Made by a program: the position numbers and the translations under genes
Shown here: piece by piece, positions 25,053 through 34,832 of the stretch
How positions within the stretch are numbered: position 1 is the stretch's first letter
Layout of the letters: the number at the start of each line of letters is the position of its first letter
The notes under the pieces: generated by a model
The model's input: only the letters and a program-made list of their open reading frames with translations
Told to the model about the DNA's origin: nothing
The model's database searches: none
Source: Bacteroidota bacterium
Lineage (GTDB): Bacteria; Bacteroidota; Bacteroidia; Bacteroidales; WCHB1-69
Length of the DNA: 64,000 bases
Reading direction: 5' to 3'
Assembly (NCBI GenBank): GCA_009786185.1
Contig: WQTS01000140.1
Location: forward strand, 1 to 64,000

Positions 25053-27083
25053 ATGAGTCTCAAAAAATCTGCGAAAATCCGTGTCATCTGCGTCATCTGC
25101 GTGCTCTTTTGGCATTCTCCTTATGCTCAACTCGATACCACGAAAGTCTACGAAATAAACGAAATTACAATCACTTTCACACAGCAGAGAGAAATCATCC
25201 CCGCCCAAAGGCTATCAGGCGAAGAATTGCATCGACTCAGTAGCCACTCTGTTGCCGACGCCATCCGTTATTTTTCCGGTATCCAAATTAAAGATTTTGG
25301 CGGAATCGGCGGATTAAAAACAGTAGATATCCGCAGCATGGGAACGAACCACGTGGGCGTATTTTACGATGGCATTCAATTAGGTAACGCGCAAAACGGG
25401 CAAATTGACTTAGGTAAATTTTCTTTAGATAATATCGAAGAAATCGCATTGTATAACGGACAAAAAAGTGAAATTTTTCAACCGGCAAAAGATTTTGGCT
25501 CTGCCGGCGCCATTTATCTCCAAACACGCCGTCCCACATTTGAAGAAGCTCAGAAATTCAATATCAGGGCGCTTTTTCGCACGGGATCATTTGGTTTAGC
25601 AAATCCTTCCATACTTTGGGAGCAGAAGATTACGAAGTCATTGTCATCCTCCTTCAACGCCGAATATATTTATGCCACAGGGAAATACAAATTCCGTTAT
25701 CGCAGAGTACTTCCTGATGGCATGGTAGCTTACGATACTACAGCAGTGCGCCAGAATGGTGATATTCAAGCTGTAAGATTGGAAGGCGGGCTGTTTGGGC
25801 ACACCCAAAAGATAAATTGGAATGCTAAAGTATATTTCTACAATTCCGAAAGAGGCATCCCCGGCGCCATCATCAATAATGTTTGGAAACATTCACAACG
25901 TCAATGGGATAGAAATTTCTTTACCCAAGCTTCTTTAACAACGCCCATCCACCGGCGCTACGAATTGTTAGCCCGCTTCAAATACGCCAACGATTATATG
26001 CGCTATCTCAATTCCGATACAACATTGATGTATATTGACAATAACTTTACGCAACAGGAAATTTATACTTGTTTCGCCAACAAAGTTAAAGTATTTAAAA
26101 GTTGGGACATCTCCTTGGCTACCGATTTTCAATGGAACATGTTGCAGGCAAACCTCCGGAATTTTGCACAGCCGCAACGTTACACCACTTTAGTTGCATT
26201 GGCAACCGCTTTCGATATTTGGCGCATAAAAACGCAGGCAAGTATTTTAAGCACTTTTATCCATGATAAAGTGGCGAAACCAACCTCATCACACTCTAAT
26301 AATCACGAATTTACACCGGCAGTTATTTTTTCTTGTAAACCTCTAAAAAAAGAGGAATTCTATATCAACGCTTTCTATAAACGCGCTTTTAGAATGCCCA
26401 CTTTCAACGACTTGTATTATACTGACATCGGCAATGCTGCGCTTCAACCCGAGTATGTTACGCAATATAATTTGGGGTTACAGTATGCAAAGTCTTTAAA
26501 AAAAGGAATTTTAGAAAATTTAACACTCAAAACAGATGCATATTACAACGAAGTTACCAATAAAATTATAGCGATCCCCAAAGGAAGCGGGCAATTTCGC
26601 TGGATGATGATGAACATTGGCTTTGTAAAAATTCGCGGTATAGACGCAATGGCACAATTGAATTGGAAGTTTCCATACGACATTCGTTTGCAAACACATA
26701 TTAACTATACGTATCAAAAAGCGCAGGATTTTTCAGATCCTACCGATAATGATGCCGTTGCTGGCACGTATCGCGGACAAATTGCCTACATCCCTTGGCA
26801 CAATGGTTCTTTCACACTACAATTTTCTTACAAAACCTACAACTTAAACTACTGTTTTATTTATGTAGGCGAACGGTATCACAACTCAGCGAACATCCGA
26901 GCAAACCACGAACAACCTTGGTACACACATGATCTCTCGCTCGGCAAAACGTTTTGTTTTAAAAAATGGAACTTTAAAGTTTCGGCAGAAATAAACAACA
27001 TATTTAACCAGCAGTATGAAGTGGTGTTGAATTATCCGATGCCGGGGACTAATTTTAGGGTTATATTAAAATTTGAAATATGA
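25053..27083 (+). CDS. btuB: TonB-dependent outer-membrane receptor, cobalamin (BtuB-like)
   Basis: After an unusual signal region (VICVICVLFWHSPYAQ) there is a plug domain (residues ~55-160: AQRLSGEELHRLSSHSVADA, SMGTNHVGVFYDGIQLGN) and a beta-barrel ending in an aromatic C-terminus (FRVILKFEI). Position behind a B12 riboswitch and before a BtuG-like lipoprotein identifies the substrate as cobalamin or a related corrinoid. ATG 25053 is chosen because the upstream TTG gives no better signal peptide. The DNA encoding the signal segment is a dispersed repeat (TCTGCGTCATCTGCGTGC). The 3' end overlaps the next gene by 4 bp. Confidence 0.93.
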   Translation: MSLKKSAKIRVICVICVLFWHSPYAQLDTTKVYEINEITITFTQQREIIPAQRLSGEELHRLSSHSVADAIRYFSGIQIKDFGGIGGLKTVDIRSMGTNHVGVFYDGIQLGNAQNGQIDLGKFSLDNIEEIALYNGQKSEIFQPAKDFGSAGAIYLQTRRPTFEEAQKFNIRALFRTGSFGLANPSILWEQKITKSLSSSFNAEYIYATGKYKFRYRRVLPDGMVAYDTTAVRQNGDIQAVRLEGGLFGHTQKINWNAKVYFYNSERGIPGAIINNVWKHSQRQWDRNFFTQASLTTPIHRRYELLARFKYANDYMRYLNSDTTLMYIDNNFTQQEIYTCFANKVKVFKSWDISLATDFQWNMLQANLRNFAQPQRYTTLVALATAFDIWRIKTQASILSTFIHDKVAKPTSSHSNNHEFTPAVIFSCKPLKKEEFYINAFYKRAFRMPTFNDLYYTDIGNAALQPEYVTQYNLGLQYAKSLKKGILENLTLKTDAYYNEVTNKIIAIPKGSGQFRWMMMNIGFVKIRGIDAMAQLNWKFPYDIRLQTHINYTYQKAQDFSDPTDNDAVAGTYRGQIAYIPWHNGSFTLQFSYKTYNLNYCFIYVGERYHNSANIRANHEQPWYTHDLSLGKTFCFKKWNFKVSAEINNIFNQQYEVVLNYPMPGTNFRVILKFEI

Positions 27084-28231
27084 AAGTAAACTGTATTTTT
27101 CTCGCTCTTTTAATAGCATTCTGCTTCACCTCTTGCAGAAAAGATCCCGAAATCTTCCTTCACGAAGAAGTACCGGTAACCCACCCTCAATTCATCTCTA
27201 TCCAAGGTTTTTATTTATTAAATGAAGGAAACATGGGGCAAAACAAATCCACACTCGATTACTTTGATTATGAAGAGGGTGTCTACTATCGAAATATTTA
27301 TGGTGAGGCAAACCCTTCTGTTCCAAAAGAATTGGGTGATGTAGGCAATGATCTCGCCATTTACGGAAACAAGTTGTATGCTGTGATCAATTGTTCTAAT
27401 AAAATTGAGGTCATGGATGCGAAAACTGCCGAGCGCATCGGGCAAATTGATATTCCAAACTGTCGTTACATTACATTTTATAATGGTTTTGCTTACGTTA
27501 CTTCTTATGCCGGACCTGTGACAATAGATCCTGATTATCAGCAAATTGGTTATATTGCCAAAATTGACACTACTTCTTTGCAAATTTTAGATAAATGTTT
27601 GGTAGGCTTGCAGCCCGATGGTTTGGCAATTGCAAACGGGAAAATTTACGTTGCCAATTCGGGCGGCTATCTGTCTCCTAATTATGAAAATACCGTATCG
27701 GTGATTGATGCTGCGTCCTTTAAAGAGATAAAACAAATAAAAGTGGCAGTCAATCTTCATCGCGTTTGCGCAGATAAAAACGGAAATATTTGGGTAAACA
27801 CGCGCGGAGATTATTTCAATACCTCGTCTAAATTATATTGTATTGATTCTAAAACCGACCAACTCACTGATTCTATAAATATTGCCGTTTCTAATTTTCA
27901 TTTGGATGACGACAGACTGTATATCATCGGTGTAAAATGGAACTACGAAACTATGAGCAATGAAATCAATTATGGCATTGTTGATGTAGTTTCAAAGCAA
28001 ATTATTACAAAAAAATTTATTACAGATGGCACCGATATCAATATTAAAACACCTTACGGAATTATTGTAAATCCCATAACTAAAGATATTTACGTAACCG
28101 ATGTTAAAAACTATATTTCACCCGGAACGCTTTATTGTTTCGATAAAAACGGAAAGCAGAAGTGGAATGTAAGCACCGGCGACATTCCGGCGCATATTGC
28201 TTTTATTGGAAAATATAAGTCTAATTTTTAA
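27080..28231 (+). CDS. btuG: BtuG-like surface lipoprotein, YncE/DUF5074-type beta-propeller
   Basis: The signal LLIAFCFTSC gives a lipobox with Cys at residue 19, followed by repeated beta-propeller blades (GDVGNDLAIYGNKLYAVIN, NKIEVMDAKTAERI, ENTVSVIDAASFKEIKQI, NGNIWVNTRGD). In Bacteroides, BtuG proteins of this architecture cap BtuB and bind B12 very tightly at the cell surface. It overlaps the btuB stop (ATGA) in a B12-riboswitch operon, so the same role is likely; affinity cannot be read from sequence. Confidence 0.85.
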   Translation: MKVNCIFLALLIAFCFTSCRKDPEIFLHEEVPVTHPQFISIQGFYLLNEGNMGQNKSTLDYFDYEEGVYYRNIYGEANPSVPKELGDVGNDLAIYGNKLYAVINCSNKIEVMDAKTAERIGQIDIPNCRYITFYNGFAYVTSYAGPVTIDPDYQQIGYIAKIDTTSLQILDKCLVGLQPDGLAIANGKIYVANSGGYLSPNYENTVSVIDAASFKEIKQIKVAVNLHRVCADKNGNIWVNTRGDYFNTSSKLYCIDSKTDQLTDSINIAVSNFHLDDDRLYIIGVKWNYETMSNEINYGIVDVVSKQIITKKFITDGTDINIKTPYGIIVNPITKDIYVTDVKNYISPGTLYCFDKNGKQKWNVSTGDIPAHIAFIGKYKSNF

Positions 28232-28289
28232 GTCGTCAGTTTCAATTAGCAACAATATTAAATCTTTAATTTTTTAAACCTTAAATAAC

Positions 28290-29555
28290 ATGAAAAAAAA
28301 CAATTTTTTACTATTAGTTCTCCTTTTTTTTGCGGGAAGTCTTTTTCAACAAGCGTATGCTACGCTCAATCCCATAACCGGTAAAAGCGAATTGCAAGTA
28401 GCCACTTTTGATGATTTACCACTCGCGCCCGAAAGCTACTGGTATGGCGATACCGATGGCGAAACTGTTTTCTACAGCGGAAGTTTCTCTTTTACGAATA
28501 CATACACTCCGATGTACTCCTCTTGGGGTGGTTTTGCCTACAGCAACCTAACCGCTACTGATTTTGACCCGACGCAATGGCTTACGCACCAATTTCGTTC
28601 CGCTACAGGTATTGGGGTTGAGGGCAGCGCAAATTATGCTGTAGCCTACGTATCCGATTTTAACAAAACTGAGATACAAGTGATGCATAATATAGATGAA
28701 GGAGACATTGTAGCAGGAGCTTACCTCACCAATGCAGCATACACTTTGAATAGCGCCCTCAATGGTGATGGCTATATGGGTGAGCCTTTTACACATGGTG
28801 ATTATTACAAAATTATTTTTACCGGTAAAAATGTTGACGGAGCAACTACCTCAAGCGTGGAATGCTATTTGATTGATTACCGTTCCTCGCAAGCTGACGA
28901 ACATTTTGCCCTTGACACATGGGAGTGGTTTGATTTAAGTGGGTTAGGCAAGGTGTCAAAAGTGGTGGTTACGGTCAAAGCTTCTCGTGAAAATCAATGG
29001 GGGTCTTTGCTTCCCACCTATTTTTGCATGGACAATTTTGGCGACAGCAAAAATGAGATCATTAACGTATCTTCGGTAATCTTAACGGAGCATAATATCA
29101 GCCTTAAAGAAGATGAAGCACACCAACTCACAGCTATTGTTCTTCCGGAAAATGCAACAAACAAAAATGTAACGTGGAAAAGTAGTGATGAAACGGTTGC
29201 TACCGTAAATGAAAATGGCTTGGTAACAGCTATTGCCGAAGGAACGGCAAATATTACCGTAATTACTGAAGATGAAGATTTTGAAGATCTATGTGCTGTT
29301 ACCGTATTAAAGGTAAGAATAGATGTCTATGAGAAGAATATATGTAAAGTGTATCCTACTGCAACCACGGGGCTTATTCATATTGTTTTGCAAGAAATAA
29401 CAACAGATCCTATTCAAATTATTGACATTTCAGGAAAAATATTACAAACGATCCGTTTACAATCATTAGAAAACACCATTGATATAAGCGCTTGTCCATC
29501 AGGGCTATATCTTATAAAAATAGGAAATCAAGCAATTAAAGTAATTAAAATATGA
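28290..29555 (+). CDS. DUF4465 (BtuH-like) protein with Big2 domain and T9SS sorting tail
   Basis: Signal peptide (FLLLVLLFFAGSLFQQAYA), a DUF4465 domain at ~35-260 (ATFDDLPLAPESYWYGD, SWGGFAYSN, SNYAVAY-like ANYAVAYVSD, FCMDNFGD), a Big2 Ig-like domain at ~265-345 (VTWKSSDETVATV), and a T9SS type A C-terminal domain at ~350-421 ending KIGNQAIKVIKI. DUF4465 proteins of gut Bacteroides B12 operons (BtuH) bind cobalamin as lipoproteins; here there is no lipobox, and surface attachment would be through T9SS. The next gene starts before its stop (ATGA). Confidence 0.82.
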   Translation: MKKNNFLLLVLLFFAGSLFQQAYATLNPITGKSELQVATFDDLPLAPESYWYGDTDGETVFYSGSFSFTNTYTPMYSSWGGFAYSNLTATDFDPTQWLTHQFRSATGIGVEGSANYAVAYVSDFNKTEIQVMHNIDEGDIVAGAYLTNAAYTLNSALNGDGYMGEPFTHGDYYKIIFTGKNVDGATTSSVECYLIDYRSSQADEHFALDTWEWFDLSGLGKVSKVVVTVKASRENQWGSLLPTYFCMDNFGDSKNEIINVSSVILTEHNISLKEDEAHQLTAIVLPENATNKNVTWKSSDETVATVNENGLVTAIAEGTANITVITEDEDFEDLCAVTVLKVRIDVYEKNICKVYPTATTGLIHIVLQEITTDPIQIIDISGKILQTIRLQSLENTIDISACPSGLYLIKIGNQAIKVIKI

Positions 29556-30724
29556 AAATAAAATCTGCGCAAATCTTATTAATCTGCGTCATCTGCGTGC
29601 TAACATCGCAAGCGCAATCGCCTTATATTCATAAAGTTTTCGATTACCGCCCGGCACCCGGACAATATGTTAACAAACTTCCTAAATATGAAGCTGGTAA
29701 TACACACGAAGATATGATTCGAAAAGTAGAAGAAGCGATTGTGGGAAACAAAAAAGGGCTTGTAACACTCGGCGCGTATGGCGGTTATATTGTATTTGGA
29801 TTTGACCACTTGGTAGAAAACAAACCCGGAAAATACGACTTTACGATTTGGGGGAATGCCTTTTACTCCAACCCTGCCCTTGCCGCCGGATCTTGCGAAC
29901 CCGGAATTGTGATGGTTTCCTATGATGCAAATGGCAATGGCATTCCCGATGACCCTTGGTATGAGTTGGCAGGAAGCGAATATTACAAACTGGAAACCAT
30001 TAAAAATTATGAAATCACATACTATAAACCCGATCCTGACAAAATTCCGACACCTCATCCTAATTTTCCGTTTCTTTCAGATACAAGCTATATAAAGTGG
30101 ACTGACAATCAAGGAAACATTGGCTATGTGGCGCTTAATACCTCTCGTGAAGCACCTTATTATCCGCAATGGATTAATGATGAAACTTTGGGGTTTTCCG
30201 GCGCAAAATTGGCGAATAATGGTGTTGATGTAAACGGCACCGGTCAGTATGTGCAGTACGCCTATCCATGGGGTTATGCCGACAATCATCCCAATGGCAA
30301 CATCCGCTCCCATTTCGATATTGGTTGGGCGGTAGATGAATACGGAAATAAAGTGCATTTGCCCGGCATCCATTTTGTGAAAGTTTATACCGGCGTAAAT
30401 CAATATTGCGGCTTGTGGGGCGAAACCTCTACGGAAATCATGGGCGCCGAAGATTTTCATATTCAAGGAATTGATATTAATGCACTTACCGTACAAACAG
30501 ATGCGCTTCCCGATGCACGAGTTTATTATGCGCAAGGAAAATTGCACTTGGAAAATTTTGATGGATGTTATTGCACTTTTTTTAATATTAACGGACAGAT
30601 AATAAGCAGTTTTCAAAATATTTCTTCAAACAATATATATGAAACGAACTTGATCTCAGGAGTATATTTTCTAAAAGCTCAAAAACAAAATGCAGTTAAA
30701 ATATTTAAACTCGTCATTTATTAA
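29552..30724 (+). CDS. Cell-surface protein of the B12 operon with T9SS sorting tail
   Basis: The signal region (AQILLICVICVLTSQAQ) is again encoded by the TCTGCGTCATCTGCGTGC repeat. The main domain (residues ~25-310: VTLGAYGGYIVFGFDHLV, FTIWGNAFYSNP, EPGIVMVSYDANGNGIPDD, WYELAGSEYY) matches cell-surface proteins that commonly follow DUF4465 genes in Bacteroidetes B12-uptake operons. The last ~70 residues (DARVYYAQGKLHLENFDGC ... AVKIFKLVIY) form a T9SS-type tail. It overlaps the upstream gene by 4 bp. Function in cobalamin capture is inferred from context. Confidence 0.75.
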   Translation: MKIKSAQILLICVICVLTSQAQSPYIHKVFDYRPAPGQYVNKLPKYEAGNTHEDMIRKVEEAIVGNKKGLVTLGAYGGYIVFGFDHLVENKPGKYDFTIWGNAFYSNPALAAGSCEPGIVMVSYDANGNGIPDDPWYELAGSEYYKLETIKNYEITYYKPDPDKIPTPHPNFPFLSDTSYIKWTDNQGNIGYVALNTSREAPYYPQWINDETLGFSGAKLANNGVDVNGTGQYVQYAYPWGYADNHPNGNIRSHFDIGWAVDEYGNKVHLPGIHFVKVYTGVNQYCGLWGETSTEIMGAEDFHIQGIDINALTVQTDALPDARVYYAQGKLHLENFDGCYCTFFNINGQIISSFQNISSNNIYETNLISGVYFLKAQKQNAVKIFKLVIY

Positions 30725-30755
30725 GATCTGATAACGAATTTTTAGAAAGAAAAAA

Positions 30756-30763
30756 TATCTTTG
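30756..30763 (+). promoter_or_regulatory. -7 promoter box TATCTTTG
   Basis: A perfect TAnnTTTG followed by CGC, 26 bp before the GT39 gene ATG. Confidence 0.6.
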
Positions 30764-30789
30764 CGCTCTAACCAACGACAAAGGGCTTT

Positions 30790-32247
30790 ATGTTTAAAAC
30801 AATTCTAAAAGACAGTTGGAAATACTTGCTATTGCTGTTACTAGTATGCTTTCCTCTTTTCCTACATCTTGATGCGCTTACTATCAGACTTTGGGATGAA
30901 TCGCGTTTGGCAATCAACGCTTACGAAATGTATCACAATGGAGGCTACTTGATTCCAACTTTTGATGAAGCGCCCGACATGTGGAATACAAAACCTCCGC
31001 TCATGATATGGCTTCAGGTATTTTTTATGAAAATATTTGGGGTTAACGAATGGGCAATTCGCTTACCTTCGGCATTGGCAGCTTTGTTTACTTGTGCCAT
31101 CTTAATGCTTATTTCCGTTCGGTATCTAAAAAAATTTTGGTTTGGTTTCATTTGCATCCTCGTATTGGTTACATCACGAGGATACGTAGGCTACCACGCC
31201 GCTCGAACAGGTGATTACGACGCATTACTCACACTTTTTCTAACATTAGGAAGTTTTTCTTTTTTTGCTTTCATCGAAAATTCAAAAGCAAAATATTTAT
31301 ATCTCTTTTTTATCTCAATGGCATTCGCTGTTTTAACAAAAAGTTCAGCGGCATTAATGATATTACCGGGATTTTTTATTTATACTGTCATCCAAAAAAA
31401 GCTACTTTTTGTATTGAAAAATAAACATTTTTATATCGGATTATTGCTTTTTATAATTTGTGCAGGCAGCTATTATGTTATGAGAGAAATGTATAATCCG
31501 GGCTACTTAAAAGCAGTGATAGAAAATGAATTCGGTGGAAGATTTTTTGATACAATTGAACATCATAAACGAGGATTTTGGTTCTATTTTGGAAATCTCT
31601 TTGATCATAGATTTATAATATGGGTGCTTTTTCTTCCTATTGGAATATATAAAGGACTCACAAATAAAGATAGCAGAATTAAAAAATTAACACTTTTTTC
31701 TTCCGTAACAGCTTTAACCTATTTTCTTGTAATATCTTCCGCACAAACTAAGCTATCCTGGTATGTGGTGCCCATGTATCCTTTCCTTGCGCTCCTCGTG
31801 GGAGTATGTATTTTCCACATTTTTTCATGGATAAAAGAGAAAACAAAACTTAAATATAAAGCGCTTCCTTACATTTTTTTAGTCATCATTTTTATTACGC
31901 CTTATAGCCTGATAATTAGCGCGATAACAAAGCCAAAAAAGTATCCATGGTTTGAAGATAAAAACGAAATCACTTACTATCTTAAATATGTGCTTCAAGG
32001 AAAAATACAAAACGATAACTTTACGGTTATTTACGATGGCATGTTTACCCATGGAAAATTTTATATGAATCTTTTACACGAGCAGGGTAAAAGTATTTTA
32101 GTAAAAAAACGAGACGGTATAAAAACTGGAGAGGTTGTTTTAATATCCCAAGATGAAGTTAAAAAGTTTTTAGATGAAAACTTTGAGTATATTACTTTAG
32201 AACAATTTCATAAAATTGGGCTTTATGAGATTGTTGCCGAAAAATAA
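30790..32247 (+). CDS. GT39/ArnT-like integral-membrane glycosyltransferase
   Basis: LWDESRLAINAYEMYHNGG with the D-E pair, then TKPPLMIWLQVFFMKIFG and NEWAIRLPSALAAL, are the GT-C/PMT (ArnT-like) signature in the first periplasmic loop. About 10-11 hydrophobic helices follow, and a ~75-residue soluble tail (residues ~410-485). These enzymes transfer sugars from polyprenyl-phosphate carriers to lipids or proteins on the periplasmic face; the acceptor here is unknown. 485 aa is normal. It has its own promoter box. Confidence 0.88.
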   Translation: MFKTILKDSWKYLLLLLLVCFPLFLHLDALTIRLWDESRLAINAYEMYHNGGYLIPTFDEAPDMWNTKPPLMIWLQVFFMKIFGVNEWAIRLPSALAALFTCAILMLISVRYLKKFWFGFICILVLVTSRGYVGYHAARTGDYDALLTLFLTLGSFSFFAFIENSKAKYLYLFFISMAFAVLTKSSAALMILPGFFIYTVIQKKLLFVLKNKHFYIGLLLFIICAGSYYVMREMYNPGYLKAVIENEFGGRFFDTIEHHKRGFWFYFGNLFDHRFIIWVLFLPIGIYKGLTNKDSRIKKLTLFSSVTALTYFLVISSAQTKLSWYVVPMYPFLALLVGVCIFHIFSWIKEKTKLKYKALPYIFLVIIFITPYSLIISAITKPKKYPWFEDKNEITYYLKYVLQGKIQNDNFTVIYDGMFTHGKFYMNLLHEQGKSILVKKRDGIKTGEVVLISQDEVKKFLDENFEYITLEQFHKIGLYEIVAEK

Positions 32248-32250
32248 AAC

Positions 32251-32258
32251 TATCTTTG
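32251..32258 (+). promoter_or_regulatory. -7 promoter box TATCTTTG for murA
   Basis: A perfect TAnnTTTG followed by TGCC, 19 bp before the murA ATG, overlapping no coding sequence. Confidence 0.6.
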
Positions 32259-32277
32259 TGCCCTAAAATTTTTACTA

Positions 32278-33585
32278 ATGGGCAAATTTATCATTCAAGG
32301 CGGCCACGAACTCAAAGGCGAAATCGTACCGCAAGGAGCTAAAAATGAGGCGCTACAAGTAGTTTGCGCCGTTTTATTAACACAAGAACCGGTAATCATC
32401 AAAAATGTACCCAATATTTTAGATGTAAAGCGACTTATTGAAGTGCTTATTTCTATGGGCGTGGAGGTTACGCAGCTTTCGGAATATGAGTACAAATTTC
32501 AAGCAAAAGATATTCATTTCGAATTTATTAAATCGGAAAAATTCATGCAGTTGGCAAGCGCCATTCGTGCTTCCATTATGACTATCGGACCGCTATTGGG
32601 ACGTTTCGGGAAAGCTTACGCAGCTACTCCGGGAGGTGATAAAATTGGAAGACGTCCGCTAACCACTCATTTTGACGGTTTTTTTAAGTTGGGTGCTACA
32701 TTTAGGCATATTGCAAAAGAAAATATTTATGAACTTTCTGCAAAAAACTTAACCGGAAGTTATATGTTGTTGAACGAAGCCTCCGTAACCGGCACCGCCA
32801 ATATTGTGATGGCTGCGGCGTTAGCAAAAGGTAAAACCACCATTTTTAACGCCGCCTGCGAGCCTTATTTACTACAACTTTGCACTATGCTGAATAAAAT
32901 GGGCGCAAAAATCAGCGGCATGGGCTCTAACTTATTAGTCATTGAAGGCGTAGAAACTTTGCACGGCTGCGAACACACCATTTTACCCGATATGATTGAA
33001 ATTGGCAGCTTTATCGGCATGGCTGCGCTCAACCGCTCTGCCATTACCATTAAAAATTGCGCTTGCGAACATTTGGGACTCATTCCTTATACTTTTTCAA
33101 AATTAGGCATACCGGTGCAGCAAGTAAACGACGACATTGTCATTCCAAAAATAGAACGTTATGAAATTGAAAAACAATTAGATGGTTCCATTCTCACCAT
33201 TAGCGATGCACCGTGGCCCGGCTTTACCCCCGATTTAATCAGTATTGTTTTGGTAACCGCCGTGCAAGCCAAAGGCAGCGTGCTCATTCATCAAAAAATG
33301 TTTGAAAGCAGGTTGTTTTTTGTAGATCATCTGCAAAATATGGGCGCACAAATCATTCTATGTGATCCGCATCGCGCTACTGTCATCGGATTAAACCACA
33401 AACAGCAACTTCGTGCTACGCGCATGAGTTCGCCGGATATTAGAGCCGGTGTGTCATTATTAATAGCAGCGTTATCTGCTGATGGCGAAAGCGTTATTCA
33501 AAATATTGAACAAATTGACAGAGGGTATCAGAATATTGTGGAGCGATTGAATGCGTTGGGGGCTAAGATTGTGAGGGAAGGGTGA
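32278..33585 (+). CDS. murA: UDP-N-acetylglucosamine 1-carboxyvinyltransferase
   Basis: GAKNEALQVVCAVLLT carries the conserved K-N pair (Lys22 in E. coli), followed by LGRFGKAYAATPGGDKIGRR, IFNAACEPYLLQLCTMLNKMG, WPGFTPDLIS and DRGYQNIVERLNALGAKI, all MurA landmarks. It makes the first committed step of peptidoglycan synthesis from UDP-GlcNAc and phosphoenolpyruvate. The fosfomycin-targeted Cys115 of E. coli is replaced by Asp121 (PGGD), which in other MurA enzymes preserves catalysis and gives fosfomycin resistance. 435 aa is typical. Confidence 0.96.
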   Translation: MGKFIIQGGHELKGEIVPQGAKNEALQVVCAVLLTQEPVIIKNVPNILDVKRLIEVLISMGVEVTQLSEYEYKFQAKDIHFEFIKSEKFMQLASAIRASIMTIGPLLGRFGKAYAATPGGDKIGRRPLTTHFDGFFKLGATFRHIAKENIYELSAKNLTGSYMLLNEASVTGTANIVMAAALAKGKTTIFNAACEPYLLQLCTMLNKMGAKISGMGSNLLVIEGVETLHGCEHTILPDMIEIGSFIGMAALNRSAITIKNCACEHLGLIPYTFSKLGIPVQQVNDDIVIPKIERYEIEKQLDGSILTISDAPWPGFTPDLISIVLVTAVQAKGSVLIHQKMFESRLFFVDHLQNMGAQIILCDPHRATVIGLNHKQQLRATRMSSPDIRAGVSLLIAALSADGESVIQNIEQIDRGYQNIVERLNALGAKIVREG

Positions 33586-33796
33586 TAAGGCGAATGGTTT
33601 TGGCGTGTGGATTGGGTATGTCTAATAGTTAGAGGCAATTTTGGGAAATATGTCCCCGTGTGAACATCAACATTCGGAATATTGAAACAGATTTTGTACA
33701 ATTTTTTTTGACCACCTATAATTGATAGACATAAAAAACTATTTTTTGCGAAAGTTTAAAAAATAGGCATTAAAAAATACAAAAGGAGATAAATAT

Positions 33797-34501
33797 ATGG
33801 AATGGATTTGGAGTAATAAAGATTGGATTTTTAGTGGTATTGGTGTTGCACTTATAGCATCTTTAATTACTTTAGCAAGATATTGGATTCGAAAAAAAAA
33901 TCTAAAAAAACAGAGAAGCAAAATAATGCCGGGTAGCCCCATAGGCATTCAAAGAGCTACCCTCATTGCAGGTATTATCATAACAATACTGATTGCAATA
34001 TTTGCTTTATTTTTTTTACATAAAGCAAATGAAGTTGAAACTGATACTCTCACAGAAATACAAGCATACTATATCGCTTATTGTATTCAACATGAAGACT
34101 TCATCACAGAAAATTTTGAAAAATACAAAGACTATTTAATTATTTTAATGTTACATCTTGCCGAAGATTCTTATAATGAAAAACAACCAATTAAAAAATC
34201 TAACCCTACTGCAACAGCAAGGATCAAAAGGGAGCCTGTTTTTTATGATTTATGGTATGAGCTGCCCAGTCTTGATGATTGTTACTATGATACTGATATA
34301 GAACACTATCTTAGATGTTTTCTATTAGGAATTGACAATGGCATTATCGTAGAACTATCAAAACTTTACACTGAAAAATATTTAGAAGGTATTAACTCTT
34401 ATATTTTGGACGGATATTTATTTGTAGAAGATGAAGGCAAAGAGAAGCTTGTTAAAGAATATCCAAAAATTTACGAAGAGATTAATATTACAGCAAAATG
34501 A
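33797..34501 (+). CDS. Hypothetical membrane protein with two N-terminal helices
   Basis: Not recognised. Two hydrophobic helices (residues ~12-30 and ~58-78) flank a basic loop (RKKNLKKQRSK), leaving a ~155-residue acidic helical domain rich in Tyr, Glu and Asp (TEIQAYYIAYCIQHEDF, YDLWYELPSLDDCYYD). It stands alone between murA and a transposase unit. Codon pattern and a plausible start suggest a real gene. Confidence 0.6.
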   Translation: MEWIWSNKDWIFSGIGVALIASLITLARYWIRKKNLKKQRSKIMPGSPIGIQRATLIAGIIITILIAIFALFFLHKANEVETDTLTEIQAYYIAYCIQHEDFITENFEKYKDYLIILMLHLAEDSYNEKQPIKKSNPTATARIKREPVFYDLWYELPSLDDCYYDTDIEHYLRCFLLGIDNGIIVELSKLYTEKYLEGINSYILDGYLFVEDEGKEKLVKEYPKIYEEINITAK

Positions 34502-34737
34502 AACTGTTCCCAACGAACATAACCGTTGCACAACCCTGGTATTTTAATCAAAATTTCTGATTTTTCAAAAAAAAAAGACTTCAAAATAGTCTTTCTAATC
34601 AATGGTTGCTTCTTTTCGTTTTATGCGAAAACACCTAAAATAATTTTTTATAAAAACCACTTTACCACTTGACAAACGATATTTCAGAATATATATTTGC
34701 AGCAAAATTGAAACGAGAAATTACCAGAGAAAGCAAA

Positions 34738-34790
34738 CTTTATTTTCACCTTATATAAACATTAAAACACCTTAGTAGCAGCAATATAAC
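34738..34790 (+). repeat. Left inverted repeat of the RAYT unit
   Basis: The ~52-bp arm is the imperfect reverse complement of 35303-35356. The central words AAACATTAAAACACC and CTTAGTAGCAGC are identical in the two arms. The unit between is about 620 bp. The rest of the gap from 34502 holds a weak hairpin (AAAGACT/AGTCTTT near 34574-34594) and nothing else recognised. Confidence 0.9.
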
Positions 34791-34832
34791 ACTCCTAAAC
34801 CTAACCTTATTACCTTCTTCAAAAACTATATT

